Assembly (NCBI RefSeq): GCF_002355435.1
Contig: NZ_AP017313.1
Location: 4,898,001 to 4,962,000 of the forward strand
Origin: Mucilaginibacter gotjawali
Lineage (GTDB): Bacteria > Bacteroidota > Bacteroidia > Sphingobacteriales > Sphingobacteriaceae
Direction of reading: 5' to 3'
Length of the DNA stretch: 64,000 nucleotides
Made by a program: the position numbers and the translations under genes. Below the pieces are notes generated by a model. It was not told the DNA's origin and searched no databases. It worked only from the letters and a program-made list of their open reading frames with translations. This document shows, piece after piece, positions 7,893-15,739 of the stretch (positions are counted from its first letter, which is position 1; each line of letters starts with the position of its first letter).

Positions 7893-8972
7893 TTAATTAC
7901 CTTTTTTAGGTCTGGCCACTTTTTCCTTAATCACACCTTCTGCCAATACTTCATGGTCTATCTTCCCTTCGCTTGCTTCCTTTTTACCGGCTTTTTTCTC
8001 CACCTTTTTTTCGGAGGATAACAAATGTTCGCCCGCCGCGCCAGTTTTTACAAATTCGCCCCAGGTTAAGTTATCCATATCAGGTTTTTGTTTTTTGGCG
8101 CGTTCAATGGCATAATCGGCAGCAGTCTCCACCACCCAATCAAAATTTTCCTGTCCAACACTGGTTACTTCGGCATCGGGCGCTGGGTTGCAAAAATCAA
8201 TGGCATAAGGCAAGCCGTTCCGGATAGCAAATTCAACGGTATTAAAATCGTACCCCAGGTATTTGTTTAGTTTGATCACATAGTTTTTAACCAGCTCCAG
8301 CAATTTCTTTTCAGCCGGGGCCTTGCCATGTTCGTAACGCAGGTGATGCGGGTTACGCGGCTCGTACTGCATAATGCGCACATGTTTACCGCCGATACAA
8401 TAGCAACGGAAATAATCGTCAAAAACGACCTCTTCCTGCAGCATCATTACATACTGTTTGGTTTTGGCGTACTTGTCGAAAAAATCTTCCTTATCGTGGA
8501 GTTTATACACTTCTTTCCAACCGCCGCCATCAAATGGCTTCATGTATGCCGGGAAGCCCACATAATCAAATATACCTTCCCAATCCAGCGGGTAGGCCAG
8601 GTTGCGGAAGGATTGCCCGGTAGTATCATCAGGCATATCCTTTGATGGCAGGATAACCGTTTTAGGTACCGGCACCCCTATTTTGACGGCCAGCGCATTG
8701 TTAAAAAACTTTTCATCGGCGCTCCACCAAAATGGGTTGTTGATGACCGCCGTACCGCAAATGGCTGCGTTTTTCAGCATGGCCCGGTAAAAGGGCACGT
8801 CCTGCGAAATCCGGTCGATGATCACCGCGTAATCCAGCGGCTCGGCCTGCATCACCTTGTCAATGTGGACAAACTCTGCAGTGATATTTTTTTCCGCCTT
8901 CTGGTTGATGCGATCAACAAAAGCATGTGGAAATGAATTTTCTTGTCCGAATAAGATGCCTATTTTTTTCAT
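7893..8972 (-). CDS. ATP-grasp ligase (RimK-like), 359 aa
   Basis: An N-terminal Rossmann-like part (MKKIGILFGQENSFP) is followed by a complete ATP-grasp core. GFPAYMKPFDGGGWKEV gives Lys145 and the glycine loop 149-151, MLQEEV the hinge at 179-181, and TVEFAIRNGLPYAIDFCNPAPD the metal-binding acidic and Asn residues (Glu247, Asp259, Asn262). Such enzymes activate a carboxylate as acyl phosphate and join it to an amine. The last 60 residues are a lysine-rich low-complexity tail (KKVEKKAGKKEASEGK), unusual for the family and perhaps an interaction region. It is second in the five-gene operon with the GCS2 ligase, so two ATP-dependent amide-forming steps are likely. The substrate is unknown. 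Confidence 0.88.
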   Translation of the reverse strand: MKKIGILFGQENSFPHAFVDRINQKAEKNITAEFVHIDKVMQAEPLDYAVIIDRISQDVPFYRAMLKNAAICGTAVINNPFWWSADEKFFNNALAVKIGVPVPKTVILPSKDMPDDTTGQSFRNLAYPLDWEGIFDYVGFPAYMKPFDGGGWKEVYKLHDKEDFFDKYAKTKQYVMMLQEEVVFDDYFRCYCIGGKHVRIMQYEPRNPHHLRYEHGKAPAEKKLLELVKNYVIKLNKYLGYDFNTVEFAIRNGLPYAIDFCNPAPDAEVTSVGQENFDWVVETAADYAIERAKKQKPDMDNLTWGEFVKTGAAGEHLLSSEKKVEKKAGKKEASEGKIDHEVLAEGVIKEKVARPKKGN

Positions 8973-9030
8973 GGTAGTTAGATATAGTTTTCTTTCTTGA
9001 TTCCTGGTTCTTTACTCCTGGTTCTTGTAC

Positions 9031-9738
9031 TTATTTTATCGTCGATAAATAATAGGGAAACATTTCCTTCCAAACCGGCCAATCATGACTCGCAAACGGC
9101 CGCACATCCAGCCAATTACCGATACCCTTTTGATTTAAGATGTTAGATAACCGGTCATTGTCCGCCCTGCAGATGTCGTGCTCAGCAGTGCCTAAAATAA
9201 TATTCATGTGCCATAGATCAGGCTGACTGCTGCCCGGCAAAAAATCAACCGGGTTATTGTAAAATACATCATCATTATAAAAACCATCAGTAAACTGTGT
9301 AATGTCAAATGCGCCGCTCATGCTGAACATATGTGCCGTTTTATCCGGGTGCTTAAAGGCAAAATTTGCCGCGTGGTAACCGCCAAAACTGCAGCCGGCG
9401 GTGGCCACTTTGTTTACACCTGTTTCGTGCATGGCCCAGGGAGCCAGTTCATCCAATAGCATTTTATCGTACCATGCGTACCTGCGGGCCCGTTCGGATG
9501 GTTGAACTCCTTTATTGTACCAGGTTAACCAGTCGAAACTTTCAGGGCAATAAATTTTTACCAGGCCCTCGTCAATAAACCATTTCACGCTGTCAATCAG
9601 CCCTTCATCTTTATTCTGGTAATATTTACCCTGCGAAGTGGGGAAAAGTATAACCGGGTAGCCGCGGTCGCCAAAGACAAGCATTTCTACATCTATCCCC
9701 AAATTTTGCGAGTACCAGCGGTGATATTTTTCAGTCAA
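9031..9738 (-). CDS. Esterase-D-like alpha/beta hydrolase, 235 aa
   Basis: An esterase/S-formylglutathione-hydrolase-type fold is shown by the nucleophile elbow AGCSFGGYHA (Ser117), an acid region GTAEHDICRADN and a C-terminal ASHDWPVW histidine. MTEKYHRWYSQNLG is the typical start, and no signal peptide is seen, so the enzyme is cytosolic. As the first gene of the operon it is followed 58 bases later by the ATP-grasp ligase. A thioester or amide precursor or product is a plausible substrate, but that is inference. A second esterase of related fold is encoded divergently 0.3 kb away. Confidence 0.85.
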   Translation of the reverse strand: MTEKYHRWYSQNLGIDVEMLVFGDRGYPVILFPTSQGKYYQNKDEGLIDSVKWFIDEGLVKIYCPESFDWLTWYNKGVQPSERARRYAWYDKMLLDELAPWAMHETGVNKVATAGCSFGGYHAANFAFKHPDKTAHMFSMSGAFDITQFTDGFYNDDVFYNNPVDFLPGSSQPDLWHMNIILGTAEHDICRADNDRLSNILNQKGIGNWLDVRPFASHDWPVWKEMFPYYLSTIK

Positions 9739-9887
9739 AGTATTTTTGGTTTAATGAATGTAAGTTAGATAAATAATTCCGTGATTTGAAAATTTGATGA
9801 TTTGAAAATTTGAAAATCATCAAACGCCTCACCTAAACGGCGAAGCCTTCATAAGCACCATTAAAAAACAAATTACTGGTGAATAAT

Positions 9888-9963
9888 CCTCTCCAAAGGA
9901 GAGGACTTAAAAAAAGGAAACATTAAAAAAATAGACCTTTAGAACCCTCTCCTTTGGAGAGGG
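9888..9963. repeat. Pair of near-identical palindromes in opposite orientation
   Basis: CCTCTCC-AAA-GGAGAGG at 9888-9904 and CCCTCTCC-TTT-GGAGAGGG at 9945-9963 are inverted copies of one hairpin, 40 bases apart. They lie between two divergently transcribed esterase genes. The form is that of a REP-like or small miniature-element end pair. The frame that crosses them on the minus strand is not a gene. Confidence 0.6.
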
Positions 9964-10031
9964 CAGGGTGAGGCAAGGATTTCAAATTGAAAAACCTTAC
10001 CTTTGCCGCTTTAATAAAATTGAATACCGAG

Positions 10032-10847
10032 ATGTACTGGAATTTGCCGGAGATGGAGATAGCAATCGCTGAAAAAAATATAACAATCAAATCCGAACAA
10101 TTAAAGCGTGACGTTACCTGCACGCTGCTGATCCCCCAAGAAACAGAATTTGTTGAGCCGTTGAACCTTTTACTGCTGAACGACGGGCAGGAGATACAAA
10201 GCCTTGAGCTGAAAGAAACTTTGGAAGAGTTAACTAATTCCCAAAGGATAAAACCAACCCTGGTGGTTGCCATACATGCTGATGAAGAGCGTTTGCACGA
10301 ATACGGCACCGCCGGCAAACCTGATTTTAAAAAACGTGGCGACAAAGCCGGGTTATATACCGATTTTATAAAAACGGAGTTATTACCGGCAATTTATAAG
10401 CTGACAGGTATTGAAAGCTTTGAAACAACTGCTTTTGCCGGTTTTTCGTTGGGCGGATTGTCAGCATTGGATATTGCCTGGCACAACCCTACCCTGTTTG
10501 ACAAGGTGGGCGCGTTTTCAGGTTCTTTTTGGTGGAGAAGCAAAGATTTAAGTAAGGGTTATACCGATAATGACCGCATTATGCACAGCATTATCAAAAA
10601 CACCAAAGAAAAACCCGACCTGAAGATCTGGCTGCAAACCGGCACCAAAGATGAGACAGCCGACCGCAACAAAAACGGCATCATCGACAGCATTGACGAT
10701 ACCATCGACCTAATCAAAGAGTTGGAAAACAAAGGCTTTAAACGCCCTGAAGATATCAGGTACCTGGAGATGTTCGGCGGCAGCCATGATACCACTACCT
10801 GGGCCAAAGCCATGCCTAAGTTTTTGCTTTGGGCATTTGGAAGATAA
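10032..10847 (+). CDS. Esterase-family alpha/beta hydrolase with calcium-loop-like insert, 271 aa
   Basis: This is an esterase (PF00756-type): an N-terminal beta domain, then FAGFSLGGLSALDIAWHNP with the serine elbow, and FGGSHDTTTWAKAMPKF carrying the catalytic His. DRNKNGIIDSIDD, just after GTKDET, looks like an EF-hand or dockerin-type calcium loop and is seen in some homologues. I choose the ATG at 10032: a TAnnTTTG element (TACCTTTG, 9998-10005) lies between it and the TTG at 9987, which puts the likely transcript start downstream of that TTG. The gene is divergent from the amidoligase operon. No clear signal peptide. Confidence 0.82.
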   Translation: MYWNLPEMEIAIAEKNITIKSEQLKRDVTCTLLIPQETEFVEPLNLLLLNDGQEIQSLELKETLEELTNSQRIKPTLVVAIHADEERLHEYGTAGKPDFKKRGDKAGLYTDFIKTELLPAIYKLTGIESFETTAFAGFSLGGLSALDIAWHNPTLFDKVGAFSGSFWWRSKDLSKGYTDNDRIMHSIIKNTKEKPDLKIWLQTGTKDETADRNKNGIIDSIDDTIDLIKELENKGFKRPEDIRYLEMFGGSHDTTTWAKAMPKFLLWAFGR

Positions 10848-10918
10848 AACGTTGAAGGTTTTATCATTTGTTTTTTTATTGGGATTGTTAAATTTAATAA
10901 TCAGTTGGTTTTTAATCT

Positions 10919-10926
10919 TAAGTTTG
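10919..10926 (+). promoter_or_regulatory. Bacteroidota -7 element upstream of the AlbA_2 gene
   Basis: TAAGTTTG matches TAnnTTTG and lies 30 bases before the ATG at 10956. A -33 element at good spacing is not clear. Confidence 0.4.
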
Positions 10927-10955
10927 TTTAATCAACGGATTACAAATAGACAGCA

Positions 10956-12137
10956 ATGATATCACAAGAAGAACTAACTAAAATATTACCTGCATTAGAA
11001 GCGGATCGAATCGAAAAAACAATTTCAAAAAATGACGCGGATAAATTTGGGGAAGCAATATGTTCTTTCTGTAACGACATGGCAAACCACCAAGGGCCGG
11101 GATATTTGATTATTGGCGCAAACGACGATGGAAGTTTAAACGGCACCACCGTTGATGAACAACTGATGCAGACATTACTTTCTTATCGGACTGATGGGCG
11201 TATTGTTCCACCTCCAGCAATGGTTGTTTCCAAATTCACTTATCCAACCGGCGATGTAGCGGTCGTTGAAGTTCAACCTTCAAAAGTCCCACCTGTAAGA
11301 TATAAAGGAAAGGTTTGTATAAGAATTGGCCCAAGAAAAGGAACTGCTAATGAAGCGGAAGAGCGCATTTTAAGTGAAAAACGATCAACTTTTGCAAGAT
11401 CTTTTGATACTCAGCCAACTTATGGAAGTGCTATTGATGATATTAGCATAGATATTTTCAAAATTAATTATTTGCCTACAGCTATTGATAACGAAACTTT
11501 AATTGCAAATGGAAGAGAAATTAAAGAGCAATTATCATCTTTGAAATTTTTTGACTTACGGGCAGATGTTCCGACAAATGCGGGAATACTGTTATTTGGC
11601 AAGAACCCTCGATTTTATTTAAGTGGTGCATATATTCAATATGTCAGATTTACCGGAGAGGACGAAGTTAGCGATTTCGATTATGAGTATCGGTTTGAAG
11701 GTGATTTAACTACACAAATGAAAGTCATTGACGATTTTATTAAATCTCAAATTGTAAAAAGGGTACAGATGAAACTTGGAGAAGAGTATGAAACGGCTTA
11801 CCCCGCATCTGCAGTTCAGGAATTGCTCTACAATGCAATAATTCACCGGGATTATCAATCCAATGCACCTATAAAATTCTATGAATTTAGTAACAGGATA
11901 GAAATAACGAATCCAGGAGGTTTATATGGGGATGCTCGTCCTGAAAATTTCCCCAATAAAAATGACTATCGAAACCCAACGTTAGCGGAGGCCGCAAAAA
12001 ATTTAGGGTTCATAAACAGTTTCAATGTTGGTGTTAAAAGAGCAATTGCAGCATTAAGAAAAAATGGATCCCCTGATCCAATATTTATTTTAGACCAGCC
12101 GACAAGTTTTGGGGTTATCATTTATAAAAAACTATAA
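10956..12137 (+). CDS. AlbA_2 (Schlafen-type) domain plus HATPase_c_4 protein, COG2865-like, 393 aa
   Basis: The N-terminal half has the AlbA_2 pattern: EADRIEKTISKNDADKFGEAI, then GYLIIGANDDGSLNG and VRYKGKVCIRIGPRKG. The C-terminal half has a GHKL-like ATP-binding segment with LLYNAIIHRDY and a glycine-rich NRIEITNPGGLYG. Such proteins are often annotated as ATP-binding or RecG-like, but no helicase motor is present. The stop overlaps the start of the ParA gene (TAATG), so the two are translationally coupled. Base use looks more AT-rich than in neighbouring genes, suggesting transfer. The function is unknown; a nucleic-acid-sensing partner of ParA is a hypothesis. Confidence 0.85.
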   Translation: MISQEELTKILPALEADRIEKTISKNDADKFGEAICSFCNDMANHQGPGYLIIGANDDGSLNGTTVDEQLMQTLLSYRTDGRIVPPPAMVVSKFTYPTGDVAVVEVQPSKVPPVRYKGKVCIRIGPRKGTANEAEERILSEKRSTFARSFDTQPTYGSAIDDISIDIFKINYLPTAIDNETLIANGREIKEQLSSLKFFDLRADVPTNAGILLFGKNPRFYLSGAYIQYVRFTGEDEVSDFDYEYRFEGDLTTQMKVIDDFIKSQIVKRVQMKLGEEYETAYPASAVQELLYNAIIHRDYQSNAPIKFYEFSNRIEITNPGGLYGDARPENFPNKNDYRNPTLAEAAKNLGFINSFNVGVKRAIAALRKNGSPDPIFILDQPTSFGVIIYKKL

Positions 12138-13120
12138 TGAAGACGATCGCTTTTTTTAATAATAAAGGTGGAGTAGGCAAAACTACTTTAGTTTATCATT
12201 TTACTTATATGCTTGCTGAACAAGGTTATAAATGCCTTGCTGTTGATTTAGATCCTCAAACAAATTTAACGTCAATGTTTTTATCTGACGAACGTTTAGT
12301 GGAGATATACGACAATGAATCCTCACGACCGACAATTCTTGAAAGTATAAAACCGCTAAATAGAGGTATCGGCGATATTCAGCCAGTACACATTGAGCGG
12401 GTAAGCGACAATATAGGTTTGATAGCTGGTGATTTGGAACTATCCCTTTTTGAAGATAAATTAAGCAGTAATTGGGGAAATTGCCTTAACAGTGACGAAG
12501 CCGCTTTCAGGGTAATTTCTTCTTTTTACAGAATTATTAAGGAAGCCAACGAACGTTGGGAAGCTGACTTTAATATTATTGATATAGGACCAAATTTTGG
12601 GGCGATCAATCGGGCGACCTTAATTGCAGCTGATTTCGTTGTTGTTCCAATGGCCGCTGATCTATTTTCTTTACAAGGTTTAAAAAATCTCGGTAACAGA
12701 TTAGGCACCTGGCAGGCAGAGTGGGAAGACCGATCCAGTAGAAATCCCGAACCATCTTTAGACTTACCGACAGGTTCTATTACCCCAATAGGATATGTCG
12801 TTATGCAACACGGAATTAAAGAAAGCAGACCTGTAAAATCATATTTAAAATGGGCAAATAGGATTCCAAACGTATTTCGCAAATTTGTTTTAAAGATGAA
12901 CGGCGAACTTGAAATTAGCGTTAACGATGATGAGTATTGTTTAGCATTACTAAAACACTATCACAGCCTGATCCCAATGGCTATGGAGGCTAGGAAACCC
13001 ATATTTCTACTAAAACCATCAGACGGCGCAATCGGGGCTCATTTGGGAGCTGTTAGAAGTAGTTATGAAGATTTCTTAGCTTTAACGAATAAAATAATTT
13101 TGCAAACTGTATTGTATTGA
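12137..13120 (+). CDS. ParA-family ATPase, 327 aa
   Basis: The deviant Walker A is clear (FFNNKGGVGKTTLVYHF, residues 6-22), followed by VDLDPQTNLTSMF and IIDIGPNFGAINR for the Walker A-prime and B regions. ParA/Soj proteins are dimerising ATPases that usually partition DNA or position protein complexes. No parB, parS-like site, replication gene or plasmid feature is nearby, and the gene is coupled to an AlbA_2/HATPase gene instead. The C-terminal 100 residues (after VKSYLKWANRIPN) are longer than in minimal ParA. Housekeeping chromosome segregation is unlikely in this context. Confidence 0.9.
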   Translation: MKTIAFFNNKGGVGKTTLVYHFTYMLAEQGYKCLAVDLDPQTNLTSMFLSDERLVEIYDNESSRPTILESIKPLNRGIGDIQPVHIERVSDNIGLIAGDLELSLFEDKLSSNWGNCLNSDEAAFRVISSFYRIIKEANERWEADFNIIDIGPNFGAINRATLIAADFVVVPMAADLFSLQGLKNLGNRLGTWQAEWEDRSSRNPEPSLDLPTGSITPIGYVVMQHGIKESRPVKSYLKWANRIPNVFRKFVLKMNGELEISVNDDEYCLALLKHYHSLIPMAMEARKPIFLLKPSDGAIGAHLGAVRSSYEDFLALTNKIILQTVLY

Positions 13121-13123
13121 TGT

Positions 13124-13396
13124 TTATAATAATTCCCTTCTAAACTTTGTGATTTCATTTTTTAAAGCTAACAGGTCCGTTGATATTTCATCTTCAATAT
13201 TAATTGAAAAGTAATAGTCATTGTGTATTCTCTCCTGTAAAACGAGTGCTGATAAACTGCAATTGTACATTATTACGTCTTTGGCTTCCTCATGGTCGAA
13301 ATCATTTTTCAATAAAAATCTAAAGATTTTATCGAAGGTGAAACGGTCATAGCAAATTTCGTGTTCGCGAAGAAAATCTTCAATCTCTTCATCCAT
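13124..13396 (-). CDS. Hypothetical acidic protein, 90 aa
   Basis: Not recognised. The protein is acidic and helical in character, starting MDEEIEDFLREHEICYDRFTFDKIF and ending in a charged helix TDLLALKNEITKFRREL. No membrane segment, signal peptide or metal motif is visible. It is convergent with the ParA gene, 3 bases apart, and shares the AT-rich base use of that pair, so it may belong to the same insert. A small regulator or immunity-type role cannot be shown. Confidence 0.6.
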   Translation of the reverse strand: MDEEIEDFLREHEICYDRFTFDKIFRFLLKNDFDHEEAKDVIMYNCSLSALVLQERIHNDYYFSINIEDEISTDLLALKNEITKFRRELL

Positions 13397-13452
13397 ATAA
13401 AAAATGTTTATTACTAGCTAATATAAAAAACTTTAAGATTATTTTTACCTCC

Positions 13453-14013
13453 ATGCTCCATCCCGAAGAAAACCCCTGGAAAACTACTTCCGAACAAATT
13501 GTTTACGATAACCCATGGATAAAATTAACTGAGTACCAGGTGATCAATCCATCCGGCAATCCTGGTATTTATGGCAAAATTCATTTTAAAAATATTGCTA
13601 TCGGCGTTTTGCCGCTGGATAATGATTTGAACACTTACCTGGTGGGTCAGTACCGTTTTGCGTTAGGTCAATACAGTTGGGAAATGCCCGAAGGCGGCGG
13701 TATTATTGGTATTGACCCTATTGAGTCGGCCAAACGGGAACTACTGGAAGAGACCGGGCTAAAAGCTGAAATGTGGACGGAGATTCAGCGCCTGCACCTG
13801 TCCAATTCGGTAAGTGATGAATTAAGTATTTTATTTGTTGCCCGTGGCTTGCGGCAATTTGAAGCAGAACCCGAAGATACCGAGCAACTGATGATTAAAA
13901 AATTGCCGTTAGAGCAGGTTTACCAAATGGTTTGTAAAGGCGAGATCACTGATGCCATGACCGTAGCTGCAGTTTTAAAAGTAAAATTACTGCTGATTGA
14001 AAACAAGCTGTAA
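13453..14013 (+). CDS. Nudix hydrolase, ADP-ribose pyrophosphatase type, 186 aa
   Basis: The Nudix box is present as GGGIIGIDPIESAKRELLEETGL. The REL, EE and G positions that bind metal are intact, but the first Glu of the box is Ile. The preceding LVGQYRFALGQYSWEMPEGG is typical of the NDP-sugar/ADP-ribose pyrophosphatase branch, and the length fits. It probably hydrolyses ADP-ribose or related NDP-sugars in the cytosol. It stands alone on the plus strand between the ParA insert and plsC. Confidence 0.87.
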   Translation: MLHPEENPWKTTSEQIVYDNPWIKLTEYQVINPSGNPGIYGKIHFKNIAIGVLPLDNDLNTYLVGQYRFALGQYSWEMPEGGGIIGIDPIESAKRELLEETGLKAEMWTEIQRLHLSNSVSDELSILFVARGLRQFEAEPEDTEQLMIKKLPLEQVYQMVCKGEITDAMTVAAVLKVKLLLIENKL

Positions 14014-14054
14014 GGTTTTTAAGCTTGAGAAAAAAATCTAACTTTGAGGCTTTT

Positions 14055-14791
14055 ATGAGAAAGTTCTTCGGCTATATATTATCGCCTTTTGTCATCATCA
14101 CCTTTTTTTGGCGCTGCTTATTTTTCAGCCCATTCAATGGTTTTGTTATAAAGTTTTCGGCTATGCAGCGCACAAAAGGTCTGTTGACATTTTAAATCTT
14201 TGCCTGCTAAGAACAATTTACCTGGCGGGAAATACGGTTGTTTTTACCAATAAACAAAACCTGCCGCAGGGCCGGCCGATCATTTTTCTGGCGAATCATC
14301 AAAGTATGTTTGATATTCCGCCGCTGATTTATTACCTGCGCAAATACCACGCGAAATTCATTTCAAAAATTGAATTGACCAAAGGCATTCCCTCCATATC
14401 CTTTAATTTAAAATACGGCGGCGGCGCCAATATCGACCGGAAAGACTCGCGCCAGTCAATCTCTGAGATCATTAAGCTGGCAACCAAAATGAAGGAAAAC
14501 AACTGGTCGGCTGTTATTTTCCCGGAAGGCACCCGCTCAAAAGACGGCAAGGTAAAAACATTCCAGGTTGGCGGTATCGCCACCATACTTAAAAAGTGCC
14601 CCAATGCTTTGTTGGTTCCTATCGCGATCAAAAATACCTGGAAAATAACCCAATACGGGTATTATCCCCTCTACTCTTTTACAAGAATGACCTGGGATGT
14701 GCTTGAGCCTATTGAACCCAACGGGCAACCGATGGAAGACCTGGTAAAAGAGGCGGAAAACAGGATAAAAGCGTATCTTCATCAAATTTAA
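14055..14791 (+). CDS. plsC: 1-acylglycerol-3-phosphate acyltransferase (PlsC), with an apparent frameshift in a T7 run
   Basis: The core reads normally: FLANHQSMFDIPPL contains the NHx4D motif and VIFPEGTRSKDG the second acyltransferase block. The enzyme makes phosphatidic acid at the inner membrane. The natural N-terminus MRKFFGYILSPFVIITFF starts at the ATG at 14055 but is in another frame. Adding one T to the T7 run at 14103-14109 joins it to LALLIFQPIQWFCYKVFGY and restores the N-terminal membrane helix. As written, only a TTG-initiated form from 14108 remains. A TAnnTTTG element (TAACTTTG, 14039-14046) supports the upstream start. It overlaps the next gene at TAATG. Confidence 0.82.
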
Positions 14792-15681
14792 TGATGAAGA
14801 AAACCTGCTGCCTTATTTTTTGCTTTTTGGTATTTGCCGGCTGCAACTGGTCAAATCGCCCAAAATATAAAAGGATAGCACTTGACAATAGTTTATTATG
14901 GAAGATCAGCGGTAACGGGCTTGCGTCTCCCTCCTACCTTTACGGCACAGACCATCTTATCGGCGGCAATTTTCTCGACACTTTACCTTACGTGATGCAG
15001 AAATTCAAACAATGTAAGGCGGTGGCTACCGAGGCGGATTTGGATAGTGAGCCTCTCGAATACAAATCGCATATTTTTCTCAAACATGACTCACTCAGCC
15101 ATTTATTTACACCCGATGAATTTTCAGAAATCGACAGAACGCTAACACGCTTCCTGCCCTGGCCCCTTTTGAAATTCAACCATTTAAAACCGGTTTACGT
15201 CTATGATGAGTTGTCAGGCTTTATTTCAGAGAGAACCGCATCCAAAACAAATCATCATTTAGACCGATATTTTCGGGAGGAAGGCCGCAAAATTGGAGAT
15301 AAAATCATTGGCCTTGAAACCGTTAAGTTTCATGACAGTTTGTTGTATGATAAACCGCTGGATATTCAAAAAAAATCCTTGCTGTATCTTGTAAGGCACA
15401 TTGACCAGGTTAGCAAATCACGTCAAACAGATTTCAATCTGTATCATCAGCAAAACCTGGTTGGCCTTGAAATAGAGACAACCTCAAAGATAGAGTTCAC
15501 TAGTGAACGAATGGATGGGGTTATAAGAGCCAGAAATAATAATTGGCTGCGAGAACTTCCTGCCATTATGAAACAGCAACCCACATTTATCGCCGTTGGC
15601 GCGGCACATTTGCTCTGGGATTGCGGCCTTATCAATCAGCTTCGACTAAAAGGATACACGGTTAAAGCAGTCACTTTCTAA
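14791..15681 (+). CDS. TraB/GumN-family lipoprotein, 296 aa
   Basis: An N-terminal lipoprotein signal (MMKKTCCLIFCFLVFAGC, Cys18) is followed by the TraB/GumN pattern: LLWKISGNG, YLYGTDHL, TEADLD, and at the C-terminus RNNNWLRELPAIM and FIAVGAAHLLWDCGLINQLRLKGYTV. The family resembles the TIKI/TraB metalloprotease-like fold with conserved GTxH and GAxH motifs, both present. It is probably anchored in the envelope. Its start overlaps the plsC stop, so the pair is probably co-transcribed. The substrate is unknown. Confidence 0.82.
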   Translation: MMKKTCCLIFCFLVFAGCNWSNRPKYKRIALDNSLLWKISGNGLASPSYLYGTDHLIGGNFLDTLPYVMQKFKQCKAVATEADLDSEPLEYKSHIFLKHDSLSHLFTPDEFSEIDRTLTRFLPWPLLKFNHLKPVYVYDELSGFISERTASKTNHHLDRYFREEGRKIGDKIIGLETVKFHDSLLYDKPLDIQKKSLLYLVRHIDQVSKSRQTDFNLYHQQNLVGLEIETTSKIEFTSERMDGVIRARNNNWLRELPAIMKQQPTFIAVGAAHLLWDCGLINQLRLKGYTVKAVTF

Positions 15682-15712
15682 GCACTTAACTCAAGTTCGC
15701 GGTCAGACAATT

Positions 15713-15725
15713 CCCCCTTTGGGGA
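15713..15725. repeat. Short CCCC-TTT-GGGG palindrome between convergent genes
   Basis: A 4-base GC stem with a TTT loop (15714-15724) lies in the gap between the TraB/GumN gene and the LytTR regulator. It may help transcription end, but has no clear T tract. Confidence 0.3.
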
Positions 15726-15739
15726 GCCGGGTGCTTGTC

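Noticed and set aside
9923..10345. 140-codon minus-strand frame opposite the second esterase
   Set aside because: It lies opposite a clear esterase gene and runs through the palindromic repeats.
10956..12137. Naming the AlbA_2/HATPase gene as RecG
   Set aside because: It has no helicase motor; the real recG is at 43465-45573.
12137..13120. ParA read as a chromosome-partition gene
   Set aside because: No ParB, parS-like site or replication gene nearby; it is coupled to an AlbA_2/HATPase gene instead.
14103..14109. Phase-variable switch at the plsC T7 run
   Set aside because: plsC is essential-type lipid synthesis, and four other A/T runs show the same one-base deficit, so a systematic cause is more likely.
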